DNA of 64,000 bases from Cellulomonas humilata (GCF_030814415.1 NZ_JAUSVB010000001.1:620001-684000), one strand, 5' to 3'. Counted from the first letter of the stretch, positions 32,525 to 41,745 are shown. A program made the numbers and translations. The notes: generated by a model from the letters alone, not told the origin.

Positions 32525-34105
32525 TCAGCAGCGGGTGCCCTCCGCGGGGACGGCCCCGGTGAGCAGGTAGGCGTCGACGGTGTCGGCGATGCAGGCGTTC
32601 GAGGAGCCGTACGCGGTGTGCCCCTCACCCTCGTAGGTCAGGAGGACGGCCGACGACAGGGTGGCTGCCAGCTGCTCGGCCCATCGGTACGGGGTCGCCG
32701 GGTCGTTCGTGGTGCCGACGACCAGGATCGGTGCGGCGCCCTCGGCGGCGTAGGAGTCGAGGCCGCCGACCTCGGGGACGGGCCACTGGGCGCACACGGT
32801 GCCGCCGTAGCCGAAGAAGTACCCGACCGTGGGGGCTGCCGCCTGGATCTGGGCTGCCTCGGCGCGCATCGCGTCGAAGTCCGCAGAGGCGCGGCTGTCG
32901 AGGCAGTTGATCGCGTAGAACGCGACGAGCGAGTTGGTGCTGTACGTCCCGTCGGGCTGGCGGTCCGAGTACTGGTCGGCCAGCTGCAGCAGGATCGAGC
33001 CATCGTTGTTGTCGATCGCAGCGGTCAGTGCCTGCGTCAGGAGCGGCCAGTACGACTGCGCGTACAGCGGGAGCGCGATCCCGTAGAACGCGAGCGACCG
33101 GGTCAGCGCGCGGTCCGTGCCGGTGGGCAGGGGGTTGGCCTCCGCCCGCTCGAACAGCTCGCTGATCTGCGCGAGCCCGTCCTCGACCGACCCGTCGAGC
33201 GGGCAGCGCGCGCCGGCCTGGCAGTCGGTGATGTAGGCGCGCAGGGCGTTCTCGAAGCCGACGGCCTGGCCCTCCGACGCCTCGGTGGACGTCAGGTCGG
33301 GCGGGAGGGCTCCGTCGAGGACGAGGCGGCCGACCTTGTCGGGGAAGAGCGACGCGTAGGTGGCGCCGAGCGCGGTGCCGTAGGAGAAGCCCAGGTAGGT
33401 GAGCGTCTCGTCGCCGAGCACCGCGCGCAGGACGTCGAGGTCGCGCGCCGCGCTGACCGTGTCGACGTGGCCGAGCGGCTCTCCCGTGTTCTGCTCGCAC
33501 GCGGCGCCGAGCTCGCCGTAGAGGTCCATGACCTCCTGGATCCCCGCGTCGGTGGAGTAGTCGGGGTCGTAGGCGATGAGCGCGTCCAGGCCGGGTCCGT
33601 CGACGCACTCGACGGGGCTGGAGCGCTGCACGCCGCGCGGGTCGAAGCCGACCAGGTCGAACTGCCGCGTGATGTCGGCGCTGACCATCCCGGCGACCTG
33701 GCTGACGAAGTCGACGCCGGACGCTCCGGGGCCGCCGCGGTTGAGCAGGAGGGAGCCGATGGGCTCGCCACCCGTGGCCCTGGCGCGGGCGAGCGCGATC
33801 CCGATCGACGGTCCCGTGGGGTCCGCGTAGTCCAGCGGCACCTGCGCGGTGGCGCACTCACCCTGCTCGCACGCGGTCCACTCGAGCTGCTGCCCGTAGT
33901 AGCCGGCGAGGTCGCCCGTCACCCCCGCGGTCGGCGCGTCGGAGGTCTCCCCGGGGAGCGGGCCGGCGGCCTGGTTCTTGGGGGACACGCACCCGGCGAG
34001 GAGCACGACGACGACCAGGGCGGCCGACACGAGTGCGACGGTGAGGCGGTGCCGCGGGTCACGCGCGACGCTCGAGGGCGCGACGAGGCGGGCGGAGGGC
34101 GGCAT
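32525..34105 (-). CDS. Secreted lipoprotein tripeptidyl aminopeptidase-like hydrolase (S33)
   Basis: A 526-residue alpha/beta hydrolase of the tripeptidyl/proline aminopeptidase type, secreted as a lipoprotein (membrane helix and lipobox VVLLAGC, Cys39). The oxyanion region is LLNRGGPGASG, the nucleophile Ser in YLGFSYGTALGATYAS (GFSYG), with Asp in VVGTTNDPATPYRWA and His in YEGEGHTAYG near the end. It removes peptides from extracellular substrates, or acts as an esterase. Start ATG 34105, with an in-frame GTG two codons upstream. It lies downstream of holB on the same strand after 91 bases. Confidence 0.85.
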   Translation of the reverse strand: MPPSARLVAPSSVARDPRHRLTVALVSAALVVVVLLAGCVSPKNQAAGPLPGETSDAPTAGVTGDLAGYYGQQLEWTACEQGECATAQVPLDYADPTGPSIGIALARARATGGEPIGSLLLNRGGPGASGVDFVSQVAGMVSADITRQFDLVGFDPRGVQRSSPVECVDGPGLDALIAYDPDYSTDAGIQEVMDLYGELGAACEQNTGEPLGHVDTVSAARDLDVLRAVLGDETLTYLGFSYGTALGATYASLFPDKVGRLVLDGALPPDLTSTEASEGQAVGFENALRAYITDCQAGARCPLDGSVEDGLAQISELFERAEANPLPTGTDRALTRSLAFYGIALPLYAQSYWPLLTQALTAAIDNNDGSILLQLADQYSDRQPDGTYSTNSLVAFYAINCLDSRASADFDAMRAEAAQIQAAAPTVGYFFGYGGTVCAQWPVPEVGGLDSYAAEGAAPILVVGTTNDPATPYRWAEQLAATLSSAVLLTYEGEGHTAYGSSNACIADTVDAYLLTGAVPAEGTRC

Positions 34106-34196
34106 GCGCACACGGTAACCGTCGATGCTGAGCGGCTGGCTTCGCGTCCGCCGGATGCGCCGGACTGTCACCCGATCTGCACAGTCCGGTCGGCGA

Positions 34197-35336
34197 CTAC
34201 CCCTGCGGGCGCAGCGCCACGGCCATCGCCTCGACCGCGAGCAGCGGCGCGACGTTCCCCGACAGGCGGGTGCGGGCCTGGCCGACCGCGTCCATCCGGC
34301 GCAGGGTCTGCTCGGCGGTGCTCGACCCGGCGAGGGTGCGCACCGACTGCTCGTGCTCGACGTTGACCAGCTCGACGCCGGCGCCCAGCTGCACGACGAG
34401 CACGTCGCGGTAGAGCGACAGGAGGTCCACCATCGCGCGGTCCAGCACGTCACGCTGCGCCCGGGTGGCCCGGCGCTTCTGGTCCTCCTCGAGCTGACGG
34501 ACCTGCGTGCGCAGCGTCGGCGGCAGGGTCGCGGCACCCTCGGCACCCATGGACCGCAGCAGCTCCGACTTCTCCTCGGCGTCCCGCTGCTCCGTCGCGG
34601 CCTTGGCGTCCGCCTGCGCGGTCTCGACGAGCTCGCCGGCGGCCAGCACGGCGTCACCGACCCCGCGGATCTTCGCCGCGATGCCCAGCACCGCGGACCG
34701 CCGGGCGCGCGCCTCGGGGTCCCGGGCGAGCCGACGGGCGATCCCGACGTGGCTCTGCGCCGCGCGGGCCGCGACCGCCGCGACCTGGGGATCTATGCCG
34801 TCCCGCGACACCAGCAGGGCGGCCACGGCGTCGACGGGCGGCACGCGCAGCGCCACGGAGCGGCTGCGGGAGCGGATGGTGACCAGGACGTCCTGCGGGC
34901 TCGGCGCGCACAGCACCCAGACCGTCCGCCCGGCCGGCTCCTCGATGGCCTTGAGGAGCGAGTTGCCGCTGGTGTCGTTCAGGCGGTCGGCGTCCTCGAT
35001 GATGATGACCCGGTGCCGCCCCTGCGACGGTGACCGCTGGGCCAGCTCCACCAGCGGCCGGGCCGTCTCGGCGCGGATGAAGACGCCCTCGGTGGCGACG
35101 ACCGTGACGTCCGGGTGCAGCCCCCGCAGGGTCGTCGTGCAGTCGTGGCAGACGCCGCAGCCGCCGGTCGCGCACTGCAGCGCCGCGGCGAACGCCCGGG
35201 CCGCGTTGGACCGCCCGGATCCCGGCGGACCGGTGAGCAGCCACGCGTGGGTCATCGCCGCGGGGTCCTCGACCGCGTGCCGCAGCACCTCGACCGCGGG
35301 CTCCTGGCCGACGACGTCGTCCCAGACGCTGGTCAC
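34197..35336 (-). CDS. holB: DNA polymerase III subunit delta'
   Basis: A 379-residue clamp-loader subunit with an AAA+ core: LLTGPPGSGRSNAARAFAAA is the (degenerate) Walker A region, followed by the C4 zinc ribbon CATGGCGVCHDC, a Walker B/DExx-like IIIEDADRLN, and SRSRSVALRVPP in the position of the SRC sensor. It is part of the gamma complex that loads the beta sliding clamp. The GTG at 35336 overlaps the tmk stop by four bases (GTGA), so it is translationally coupled to tmk, the normal arrangement in actinobacteria. Confidence 0.92.
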   Translation of the reverse strand: MTSVWDDVVGQEPAVEVLRHAVEDPAAMTHAWLLTGPPGSGRSNAARAFAAALQCATGGCGVCHDCTTTLRGLHPDVTVVATEGVFIRAETARPLVELAQRSPSQGRHRVIIIEDADRLNDTSGNSLLKAIEEPAGRTVWVLCAPSPQDVLVTIRSRSRSVALRVPPVDAVAALLVSRDGIDPQVAAVAARAAQSHVGIARRLARDPEARARRSAVLGIAAKIRGVGDAVLAAGELVETAQADAKAATEQRDAEEKSELLRSMGAEGAATLPPTLRTQVRQLEEDQKRRATRAQRDVLDRAMVDLLSLYRDVLVVQLGAGVELVNVEHEQSVRTLAGSSTAEQTLRRMDAVGQARTRLSGNVAPLLAVEAMAVALRPQG

Positions 35337-35959
35337 GCCGCCACCCCGAGGATCGTGGCGACGCGCGAACGGATCTCCGAGGCCAGCTCGTCGACGGGCC
35401 GCGTCGCGTCGAGCACGAGCCAGCGGCCCGGCTCGGCCTCCGCGCGTCCGAGGAACGCCTCGCGGGTGCGCCGGTGGAACTCGTCGCCGGCACGCTCCAG
35501 CCGGTCCGGGTCCCCCGTCAGCCGCGCCTTGCCCGCGACGGGGTCGAGGTCGAGCAGCACCGTCAGCGCCGGGAGCAGACCGTCGACGGCCCACAGGGAG
35601 AGGCGTTCGACCTCGTCGGCCCCGAGGTCCCGCCCGCTGCCCTGGTAGGCCACCGACGAGTCGAGGTAGCGGTCGGTGACGACCACCGCGCCGCGGGCGA
35701 GCGCCGGGCGGACCAGCGAGGCCACGTGGTGCGCGCGGTCGGTGGCGTAGAGCAGCGCCTCGGTCCGGGCGTCGACGTGGTCGCCGTGCAGGACCGCGTC
35801 GCGCAGCAGCAACCCGAGCTCGGTGCCGCCGGGCTCGCGCGTCAGGACGACCTCGCGGCCCAGGCCGGTCAGCCAGTCGCCGAGGAGACGCGCCTGCGTC
35901 GACTTGCCGGCGCCGTCGCCACCCTCGAACGAGAGGAACAGGCCAGGGAGCGTCGTCAC
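35333..35959 (-). CDS. tmk: Thymidylate kinase
   Basis: A 208-residue dTMP kinase. The P-loop FEGGDGAGKST begins at about residue 11, TREPGGTELG and TDRYLDSSVAYQGSGRDLG (substrate/LID region) follow, and DLDPVAGKAR is the LID-proximal strand. It phosphorylates dTMP to dTDP. The GTG at 35959 puts the P-loop at normal distance from the N-terminus; an alternative GTG at 35992 would overlap the upstream oxidoreductase stop by four bases (GTGA), which would couple translation. Its own stop overlaps holB. Confidence 0.92.
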   Translation of the reverse strand: MTTLPGLFLSFEGGDGAGKSTQARLLGDWLTGLGREVVLTREPGGTELGLLLRDAVLHGDHVDARTEALLYATDRAHHVASLVRPALARGAVVVTDRYLDSSVAYQGSGRDLGADEVERLSLWAVDGLLPALTVLLDLDPVAGKARLTGDPDRLERAGDEFHRRTREAFLGRAEAEPGRWLVLDATRPVDELASEIRSRVATILGVAA

Positions 35960-35988
35960 GTGCGTCAGGGTAGCCGCCGGGTCCGACG

Positions 35989-36996
35989 TCACTCGCCCGG
36001 GTACGTCACGCCGATCAGCGACCGGATGGTGTCCATCGTCCGCAGCACCTCGAGGGTGTTGTCCCACGTCATCCGCGGGCTCTGCGTGGCGCCCTCGGCC
36101 ACCCGGCGGGCGACCTCCGCGGCCTCGTACTGCAGGCCCTTGGTACCCGGCTGGTTGAACTCCCAGACCCGGCCGTCGAGCCGCTGCACGTGGAACGAGG
36201 ACGGTGCGTAGAAGCTGCCCTTGACCACGATGTTGCCCTCGGTGCCCGAGATGAGCGCCATCGTCGGGGTCTTGGCCCACATCGTCGTCGACAGGGTGGC
36301 CTGCGCCCGGTCCCCGTAGGACAGGACCATCGAGATCTGACCGTCGACGCCCGTCGTGGTCAGCTGCCCGACCGCCTGCACGGCATCGGGGACACCGAGG
36401 AAGTCGTGGGCGAACGAGACGGGGTACACGCCCAGGTCCAGCAGGGCGCCGCCGGCCAGCGCCGGGTCGAACAGCCGGCTCTTCGGGTCGAACGTGAACG
36501 CCTGGCCGTGGTCGGCGGACAGGTTGATGATCTCGCCGATCTCCCCGGCGTCGATCACCTGGTGCAGCGCGTAGACGTGCGGCAGGAACCGCGTCCACAT
36601 CGCCTCCATGACGAACACCCCGGCGGCGCGCGCGGCGGCGAAGACCTCCTCGGCCTCCCCCGCGTTGCGGGTGAACGCCTTCTCGACGAGCACGTGCTTG
36701 CCGGCCTTGATCGCCAGCAGCGCCTGCTCCTTGTGCTCGGAGTGCGGCGTCGCGATGTAGACGGCGTCCACCTGCGGGTCCTCGACCAGCTCGCGGTAGC
36801 CCACGTGCGTGGTCGGGATGTGGTGCGCCGTGGCGAACCTCTGCGCGCGGTCGCGGTTGCGCGAGCCGACGGCGACCAGCTGCGCGCGGGTGTGCGCGTT
36901 CACGGCCGCCGCGAACGTCGCGGCGATGTTGCCGGCGCCGAGGATGCCCCAGCGGATCGGCGGAGCGGAGCGGGGGTCTTCAGCGCGATCAGCCAT
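35989..36996 (-). CDS. Gfo/Idh/MocA family oxidoreductase
   Basis: A 335-residue NAD(P)-dependent oxidoreductase. The Rossmann motif GILGAGNIAATF is at about residue 18; PHSEHKEQALLAIKAGKHVL and VEKAFTRN are the family's substrate loop (EKA in place of the common EKP), and the C-terminal domain has GALLDLGVYPVSFA. Members act on sugars or inositol-like substrates. It lies upstream of tmk on the same strand and its stop may overlap the alternative tmk start. It splits the usual topA-tmk-holB neighbourhood together with the hemerythrin gene. Start ATG 36996. Confidence 0.88.
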   Translation of the reverse strand: MADRAEDPRSAPPIRWGILGAGNIAATFAAAVNAHTRAQLVAVGSRNRDRAQRFATAHHIPTTHVGYRELVEDPQVDAVYIATPHSEHKEQALLAIKAGKHVLVEKAFTRNAGEAEEVFAAARAAGVFVMEAMWTRFLPHVYALHQVIDAGEIGEIINLSADHGQAFTFDPKSRLFDPALAGGALLDLGVYPVSFAHDFLGVPDAVQAVGQLTTTGVDGQISMVLSYGDRAQATLSTTMWAKTPTMALISGTEGNIVVKGSFYAPSSFHVQRLDGRVWEFNQPGTKGLQYEAAEVARRVAEGATQSPRMTWDNTLEVLRTMDTIRSLIGVTYPGE

Positions 36997-37058
36997 GAGC
37001 GACAACCTAGCGCGCGACGTCCGGCCGGTCCGACCTGTCCGGCCGTCGTCAGCTCGCA

Positions 37059-37126
37059 CGAGATCGGCACTTTGCGACGAGATCGGCAGTTGCAGCTGAC
37101 GATCTCGTCGCAGACTGCCGATCTCG
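37059..37126. repeat. Nested palindromic element in divergent promoter region
   Basis: CGAGATCGGCA (37059-37069) is exactly inverted at 37116-37126, and inside it GCGACGAGATCG (37074-37085) is inverted at 37100-37111, leaving only a 4x4 internal loop and a 14-base apical loop. The sequence folds into one long stem of 23 pairs. The core CGAGATCGGCA also recurs as a direct copy at 37078-37088. It lies between divergent genes (starts 36996 and 37179), so it cannot be a terminator for either. It may be a dispersed intergenic repeat (REP-like) or a regulatory structure. Confidence 0.7.
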
Positions 37127-37178
37127 CGGGCCGGGAGGGGGCGTTGACGGTGCCGCGTCGAGAGAGTTGGGTGTCGGG

Positions 37179-37637
37179 GTGCCCCCAGTCCCCGACCGTC
37201 TTGCCGCGTGGGGGCAACAGCTGGTGGAGGTGCACGACCGGCTGCGCGACGAGCTCGACCGGCTCCTCGACGGGCTCGACGAGACGTCCGAGCTGACCCC
37301 CGAGCTGCGGACACACTGCGTGGCGTTCTGCGGCGCGGTCGGTCGGCACCACACGGGTGAGGACCGGACCGCGTTCCCCGCGCTGGCGGCCCAGTACCCG
37401 GAGCTGCGGGACACCCTCGACGGGCTCGCCCGGGACCATCACGTGGTCGCGGGCATCCTGCAGAGCATCGACGCGGTGCTCACGAGCAGCGACGACCTGC
37501 AGCAGGCGCGCAGCGAGATCGACGGGCTGGCCGCGATCCTCGAGTCGCACTTCCGCTGGGAGGAGCGCGCGATCGTGGCAGCGCTCGACGGTCTCCAGGA
37601 GCCGGGGCTGACCGCCGAGCAGCTGTTCGGCGGCTGA
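37179..37637 (+). CDS. Hemerythrin (HHE) domain protein
   Basis: A 152-residue four-helix hemerythrin-like protein. Iron-ligand histidines and acids appear in VHDRLRDELDRLLDG (about 18), THCVAFCGAVGRHHTGEDRT, DHHVVAGIL and SHFRWEERA. Such proteins bind a di-iron centre and sense or store oxygen, nitric oxide or iron. The start is uncertain: GTG at 37179 is used; a TTG at 37167 is also in frame. Its TGA is directly followed by the topA stop (no gap), so the genes converge without a terminator between. Confidence 0.8.
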   Translation: MPPVPDRLAAWGQQLVEVHDRLRDELDRLLDGLDETSELTPELRTHCVAFCGAVGRHHTGEDRTAFPALAAQYPELRDTLDGLARDHHVVAGILQSIDAVLTSSDDLQQARSEIDGLAAILESHFRWEERAIVAALDGLQEPGLTAEQLFGG

Positions 37638-40361
37638 CTACTTCTTCGCGGCGGCCTTGGGCTTCGCCGGCGCGCGCCGGGCGGGTGCCTTCTTCTTCGC
37701 CGGGGCCGACGCACGCTTCTCGGCGAGCAGCTCGATCGCCTGCTCCCGCGTGATGCTCTCGGGCGTGAGGTCGCGCGGGAGGGTCCGGTTGGTGACGCCG
37801 TCGGTGACGTAGGCGCCGAAGCGGCCCTCCTTCACCGTGATCGGCTTCTCCGACGTCGGGTCGTCGCCCAGCTCGCGCAGCGGGGGCGCCGCAGTGGCTC
37901 CGCGACCGCGCTTGGGCTGCGCGTAGATGGCCAGCGCCTCGTCGAGCGTCGTCGTGAAGAGCGCCTCCTCGGAGGCGAGCGTGCGCGAGTCCGTGCCCTT
38001 CTTCAGGTACGGGCCGTAGCGGCCGTTCTGCGCGGTGATCTCGGTCCCGGACTCCGGGTCGACGCCGACCACGCGGGGCAGCGACAGCAGCATGAGCGCG
38101 TCGTCGAGGGTGACCGACTGGAGCGACATCGACTTGAACAGCGATGCGGTCCGCGGCTTCGGGGCGGCGGCCAGCGCGCGCTTCTGGGCGGCGGCCGACA
38201 GCGACGTGTCGATCTCCGGGTCCGGCAGGATCTCGGTGACGTACGGGCCGTAGCGGCCGTTGCGCGCCACGATCGGCGTGCCGGTCACGGGGTCGGTGCC
38301 GAGCACCTGGTCGCCCTCGGGCTGCGTCTCCAGCAGCTCGCGGGCCTTGGCGACGGTGAGCTCGTCGGGGGCCAGCTCCTCGGGCACGGAGGTGCGCCGC
38401 GTGGTGCCGTCCTCGGCGGGCTCGGCGGCCGAGTCCTCCAGGTACGGGCCGTACCGGCCGACGCGCAGCACGATGCCCTCGCCGATCGGGATCGAGTTGA
38501 CCTCGCGGGCGTCGATGTCGCCGAGGTTCGCGACGAGGTCACGCAGACCCTCGCCCTCCTCGTTGCCCGACCCGTCGCCGAAGTAGAACCGCGACAGCCA
38601 CGCCACCCGGTCCTTGTCCCCCGCCGCGATCGCGTCGAGGTCCTCCTCCATCTCGGCGGTGAAGTCGTAGTCGACCAGCCAGTCGAAGTTCTCCTCGAGC
38701 AGCCGCGTGACGGCGAACGCGAGCCACGAAGGCACCAGCGCCTGCCCGCGGCCGGTCACGTACCCGCGGTCCTGGATCACGGAGATCGTGGCGGCGTACG
38801 TCGACGGGCGGCCGATCCCGCGCTCCTCGAGCGCCTTGACCAGGGAGGCCTCGGTGTAGCGCGGCGGAGGGGACGTGCGGTGGCCGTCGGCGGTGAGGTC
38901 GGAGGCGGACATCGGGTCGCCCTCGGCCATCTTCGGCAGCCGGGCGTCGTCCTTCTCGGCCGGGGTGTCGTCGTCCGACGAGTCGTAGCGCGAGACGTCG
39001 CGCCCCTCCTCGTACGCGGCGAGGAACCCGCGGAACGTGATGACCGTGCCGGAGGCGGAGAAAAGGACGTCGGTGCCGTCGGCGGCCGTGGCACCGAGGC
39101 GGACCGAGGCGGTCTGCCCGCGGGCGTCGGCCATCTGTGACGCGACCGTGCGCTTCCAGATCAGCTCGTAGAGCCGGAACTGGTCGCCCGACAGCTCCTT
39201 GGCCACCTGCGCGGGCGTCCGGAAGTGGTCACCGGCGGGCCGGATGGCCTCGTGGGCCTCCTGGGCACCCTTCGCCTTGCTGGCGTACACGCGGGGCGCG
39301 TCGGGGATGTACTCGGCGCCGTACAGCTCCGAGGCCTGCCGGCGCGCGGCGTCGATCGCCTGCGAGCTCAGCGACGAGGAGTCGGTACGCATATAGGTGA
39401 TGTAGCCGTTCTCGTACAGGCCCTGCGCGGTGCGCATGGTCTGCCGGGACGCCATCCGCAGCTTGCGCGACGCCTCCTGCTGGAGGGTCGACGTGGTGAA
39501 CGGCGCGGCGGGGCGACGCGTGTACGGCTTGGTCTCGAGCGAGGTGACGGAGAACGCCGAGTCGGCCAGCCCGGCGACCAGGGCGGTGGCCCGGGCCTCG
39601 TCGAGGTGGGCGACGTCGGCGGCGCGCAGCTGCCCGGTGTCGAGGAAGTCGCGCCCGGTGGCCACGCGGCGCCCGTCGACCGACGTCAGTCGCGCGCTGA
39701 AGGACGGCTCGGCATCATCGAGAACGGCGAACGTGCCGGTCACGTCCCAGTAGTCGGCGGCGACGAACGCCATCCGCTCACGCTCGCGCTCGACCACCAG
39801 CCGCGTCGCGACGGACTGCACGCGGCCGGCGGACAGGCCCTGACGGACCTTGCGCCACAGCACCGGGCTGACCTCGTACCCGTACAACCGGTCGAGGATG
39901 CGTCGCGTCTCCTGGGCGTCGACCAGCCGGTCGTCCAGCTCGCGGGTGTTGGCCAGCGCGCGCTGGATGGCCTCGGGGGTGATCTCGTGGAACACCATGC
40001 GCTTGACGGGGACCTTGGGCTTGAGCTCCTGCAGCAGGTGCCAGGCGATGGCCTCGCCCTCGCGGTCCTCATCGGTGGCCAGGAAGAGCTCGTCGGAGTC
40101 CTTCAGGAGCTTCTTGAGCTCACTGACCTTCTTCTTCTTGTCGGCGTCGACCACGTAGTACGGCGCGAAGCCGTTGTCGACGTCCACGGCGAACTTGCCG
40201 AACGGGCCCTTCTTCATGTCCGCGGGCAGCTCCGAGGGCTGAGGGAGGTCACGGATGTGCCCGACGCTCGCCTCGACGTCGTACCCCTCGCCGAGGTACC
40301 CGGCGATCGTGCGCGCCTTGGCAGGCGACTCCACGATCACGAGCTTGCGCCCTGCAGACAT
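37638..40361 (-). CDS. topA: DNA topoisomerase I
   Basis: A 907-residue type IA topoisomerase that relaxes negative supercoils. Toprim domain at the N-terminus (KLVIVESPAKARTIAGYLG and FLATDEDREGEAIAWHLLQE), catalytic tyrosine Tyr323 in GYITYMRTDSSSLS, and four C-terminal GxYGPY repeats (RYGPYLEDS, RYGPYVTEI, RYGPYLKKG, RFGAYVTDG) that bind DNA in actinobacterial enzymes, ending in a Lys/Ala tail typical of high-GC Gram-positives. Start ATG 40361. The convergent hemerythrin gene ends at the immediately adjacent base. Confidence 0.97.
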   Translation of the reverse strand: MSAGRKLVIVESPAKARTIAGYLGEGYDVEASVGHIRDLPQPSELPADMKKGPFGKFAVDVDNGFAPYYVVDADKKKKVSELKKLLKDSDELFLATDEDREGEAIAWHLLQELKPKVPVKRMVFHEITPEAIQRALANTRELDDRLVDAQETRRILDRLYGYEVSPVLWRKVRQGLSAGRVQSVATRLVVERERERMAFVAADYWDVTGTFAVLDDAEPSFSARLTSVDGRRVATGRDFLDTGQLRAADVAHLDEARATALVAGLADSAFSVTSLETKPYTRRPAAPFTTSTLQQEASRKLRMASRQTMRTAQGLYENGYITYMRTDSSSLSSQAIDAARRQASELYGAEYIPDAPRVYASKAKGAQEAHEAIRPAGDHFRTPAQVAKELSGDQFRLYELIWKRTVASQMADARGQTASVRLGATAADGTDVLFSASGTVITFRGFLAAYEEGRDVSRYDSSDDDTPAEKDDARLPKMAEGDPMSASDLTADGHRTSPPPRYTEASLVKALEERGIGRPSTYAATISVIQDRGYVTGRGQALVPSWLAFAVTRLLEENFDWLVDYDFTAEMEEDLDAIAAGDKDRVAWLSRFYFGDGSGNEEGEGLRDLVANLGDIDAREVNSIPIGEGIVLRVGRYGPYLEDSAAEPAEDGTTRRTSVPEELAPDELTVAKARELLETQPEGDQVLGTDPVTGTPIVARNGRYGPYVTEILPDPEIDTSLSAAAQKRALAAAPKPRTASLFKSMSLQSVTLDDALMLLSLPRVVGVDPESGTEITAQNGRYGPYLKKGTDSRTLASEEALFTTTLDEALAIYAQPKRGRGATAAPPLRELGDDPTSEKPITVKEGRFGAYVTDGVTNRTLPRDLTPESITREQAIELLAEKRASAPAKKKAPARRAPAKPKAAAKK

Positions 40362-40431
40362 CGGTCAGGCCCTTCTCAGACTTCGACGGGTCGGTCGGCC
40401 CGTGCGACGTTGGGGACTCTACGGCGTCCCG

Positions 40432-41379
40432 TCAACCCCGCGGCAATCGCGATGCTGCGGCCTGGCGCAGCAGCAGCATGATCGCGAACGCCAGGCAGGA
40501 CGCCATCAGCACGCCCGCGGCGCCGCCGAGATAGGCCGTGACCTCTTCCGCACGAGCGTCCAGGTCGGCCAGGTTCTGCCACGTGTGGGACAGGGCGACG
40601 ACGGCCGACGCCCCTGCCCCGACCCCGACGACCAGCAGCCCCGCGACGACCCCGCGCATGATGGCCGGCGTGGGGTTGCGGTCCGCCGTGAGCCGGAGCG
40701 CACCGGTGGCCGTCGACGCCCGCGCGGGGGTCAGGGCCACCAGCGCGCACGCGATCGCGGTCCACGCGAGCACCACCAGGACGGCCGCGACGACGTCCGA
40801 CGGCCGGTGCCACTGGCCGATGAGCGTCGAGATCCCGGTGGCCGTCGTGTAGCCGGCGCCGAGCACCGCCGCCCAGGGTCGGGCGCGCGGCGGCACCACG
40901 AGGAGCAGCGCCGCCGAGACGGAGGCCGCGGCGGTCGTGTGCCCGCTGGGCAGGGTGTTGCCGTAGTCGGCCTCGACACCGAGGTCGGGGCGGTACAGCA
41001 CCCACTTCTTCAGCACCTGCGTCGTGAGGTTGGCGCCGATCATCAGGACCGCCACCTGGACGGCGAGCGACGGGCGGCGGCGCAGGGCGGCGATGACCAT
41101 CGCGGCGAGCAGGACGCCGACGATGAACCCGACGGACACCACGTCGAGCACGCGCTCGGCCACGCGCCACAGCTGGGTCTGGCCGTACAGGGCGCCCTGG
41201 AACGCCGCGTTCTCCACCTGCTGACCGGCGAGCGTCTCGACGAACACCCGCCAGAGCAGGAAGACCCCCGCGAACGAGAGCACCGCCACCCCGAGCGCCA
41301 CCGCGACCACGACGCCGCGACGGTCCCCGGCGTCGGGCGTCGGCCGCACCGGTGCGGGGAGGGTGGGGGCGTCGCTCAC
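40432..41379 (-). CDS. PAP2 family phosphatase
   Basis: A 315-residue membrane phosphatase with six predicted helices. Motif 1 KKWVLYRPD (K and RP), motif 2 PSGHT, and motif 3 GQWHRPSDV with His and Asp are present, although the Arg of motif 3 (usual SR) is Thr in ISTLIGQWH, a variant seen in some actinobacterial PAP2 proteins. It would hydrolyse phosphatidic acid, undecaprenyl pyrophosphate or similar. GTG at 41379 is preferred because TACCGT lies six bases upstream, as in leaderless actinobacterial mRNAs; an in-frame GTG at 41397 is possible. Confidence 0.82.
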   Translation of the reverse strand: MSDAPTLPAPVRPTPDAGDRRGVVVAVALGVAVLSFAGVFLLWRVFVETLAGQQVENAAFQGALYGQTQLWRVAERVLDVVSVGFIVGVLLAAMVIAALRRRPSLAVQVAVLMIGANLTTQVLKKWVLYRPDLGVEADYGNTLPSGHTTAAASVSAALLLVVPPRARPWAAVLGAGYTTATGISTLIGQWHRPSDVVAAVLVVLAWTAIACALVALTPARASTATGALRLTADRNPTPAIMRGVVAGLLVVGVGAGASAVVALSHTWQNLADLDARAEEVTAYLGGAAGVLMASCLAFAIMLLLRQAAASRLPRG

Positions 41380-41421
41380 CGGACAACGGTAGGTCACCCG
41401 GCCGGGTGCGACGGGCCTCGA

Positions 41422-41745
41422 TCACGACACGGGCGTCGGCTCCCCCGGCCCGACGACGACGGCGTGGCGGCAGCCGCCGAGGCGGGCCCGTGCGTCGTCG
41501 TCCGCGTTGATGCACAGCAGGCAGCCGCCGCGCCGCTCCAGCTCCCACCCGGCCTCGTCGATCGCGTCGGCGGCGTGCCCGCTGCGCAGGCGCACGGCCG
41601 CGAGGTCGAGCACCACGAGCGACGCCGACATCGACAGCGCGCCGAGGAGCGCCCGGAGCCGCGCGACGTCCGCCCGCCCGAACGAGCCGGCGGGTCGCAC
41701 GTTCGCGGTCAACCAGGCAGGGACTTCTGTGGTCGACGTGCTCAT
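41422..41745 (-). CDS. STAS domain protein
   Basis: A 107-residue protein with a STAS-like fold: ALSMSASLVVLDLAAVRLRS is the conserved strand-helix carrying a phosphorylatable Ser/Thr region in SpoIIAA/RsbV-like proteins, here with RSGHAADAIDEAGWELERRG after it. GGGAGG precedes the ATG at 41745 by eight bases. STAS proteins partner with RsbW-like kinases; one is at 5739-6179. It lies 97 bases downstream of the thioredoxin-reductase-like gene on the same strand. Confidence 0.6.
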   Translation of the reverse strand: MSTSTTEVPAWLTANVRPAGSFGRADVARLRALLGALSMSASLVVLDLAAVRLRSGHAADAIDEAGWELERRGGCLLCINADDDARARLGGCRHAVVVGPGEPTPVS

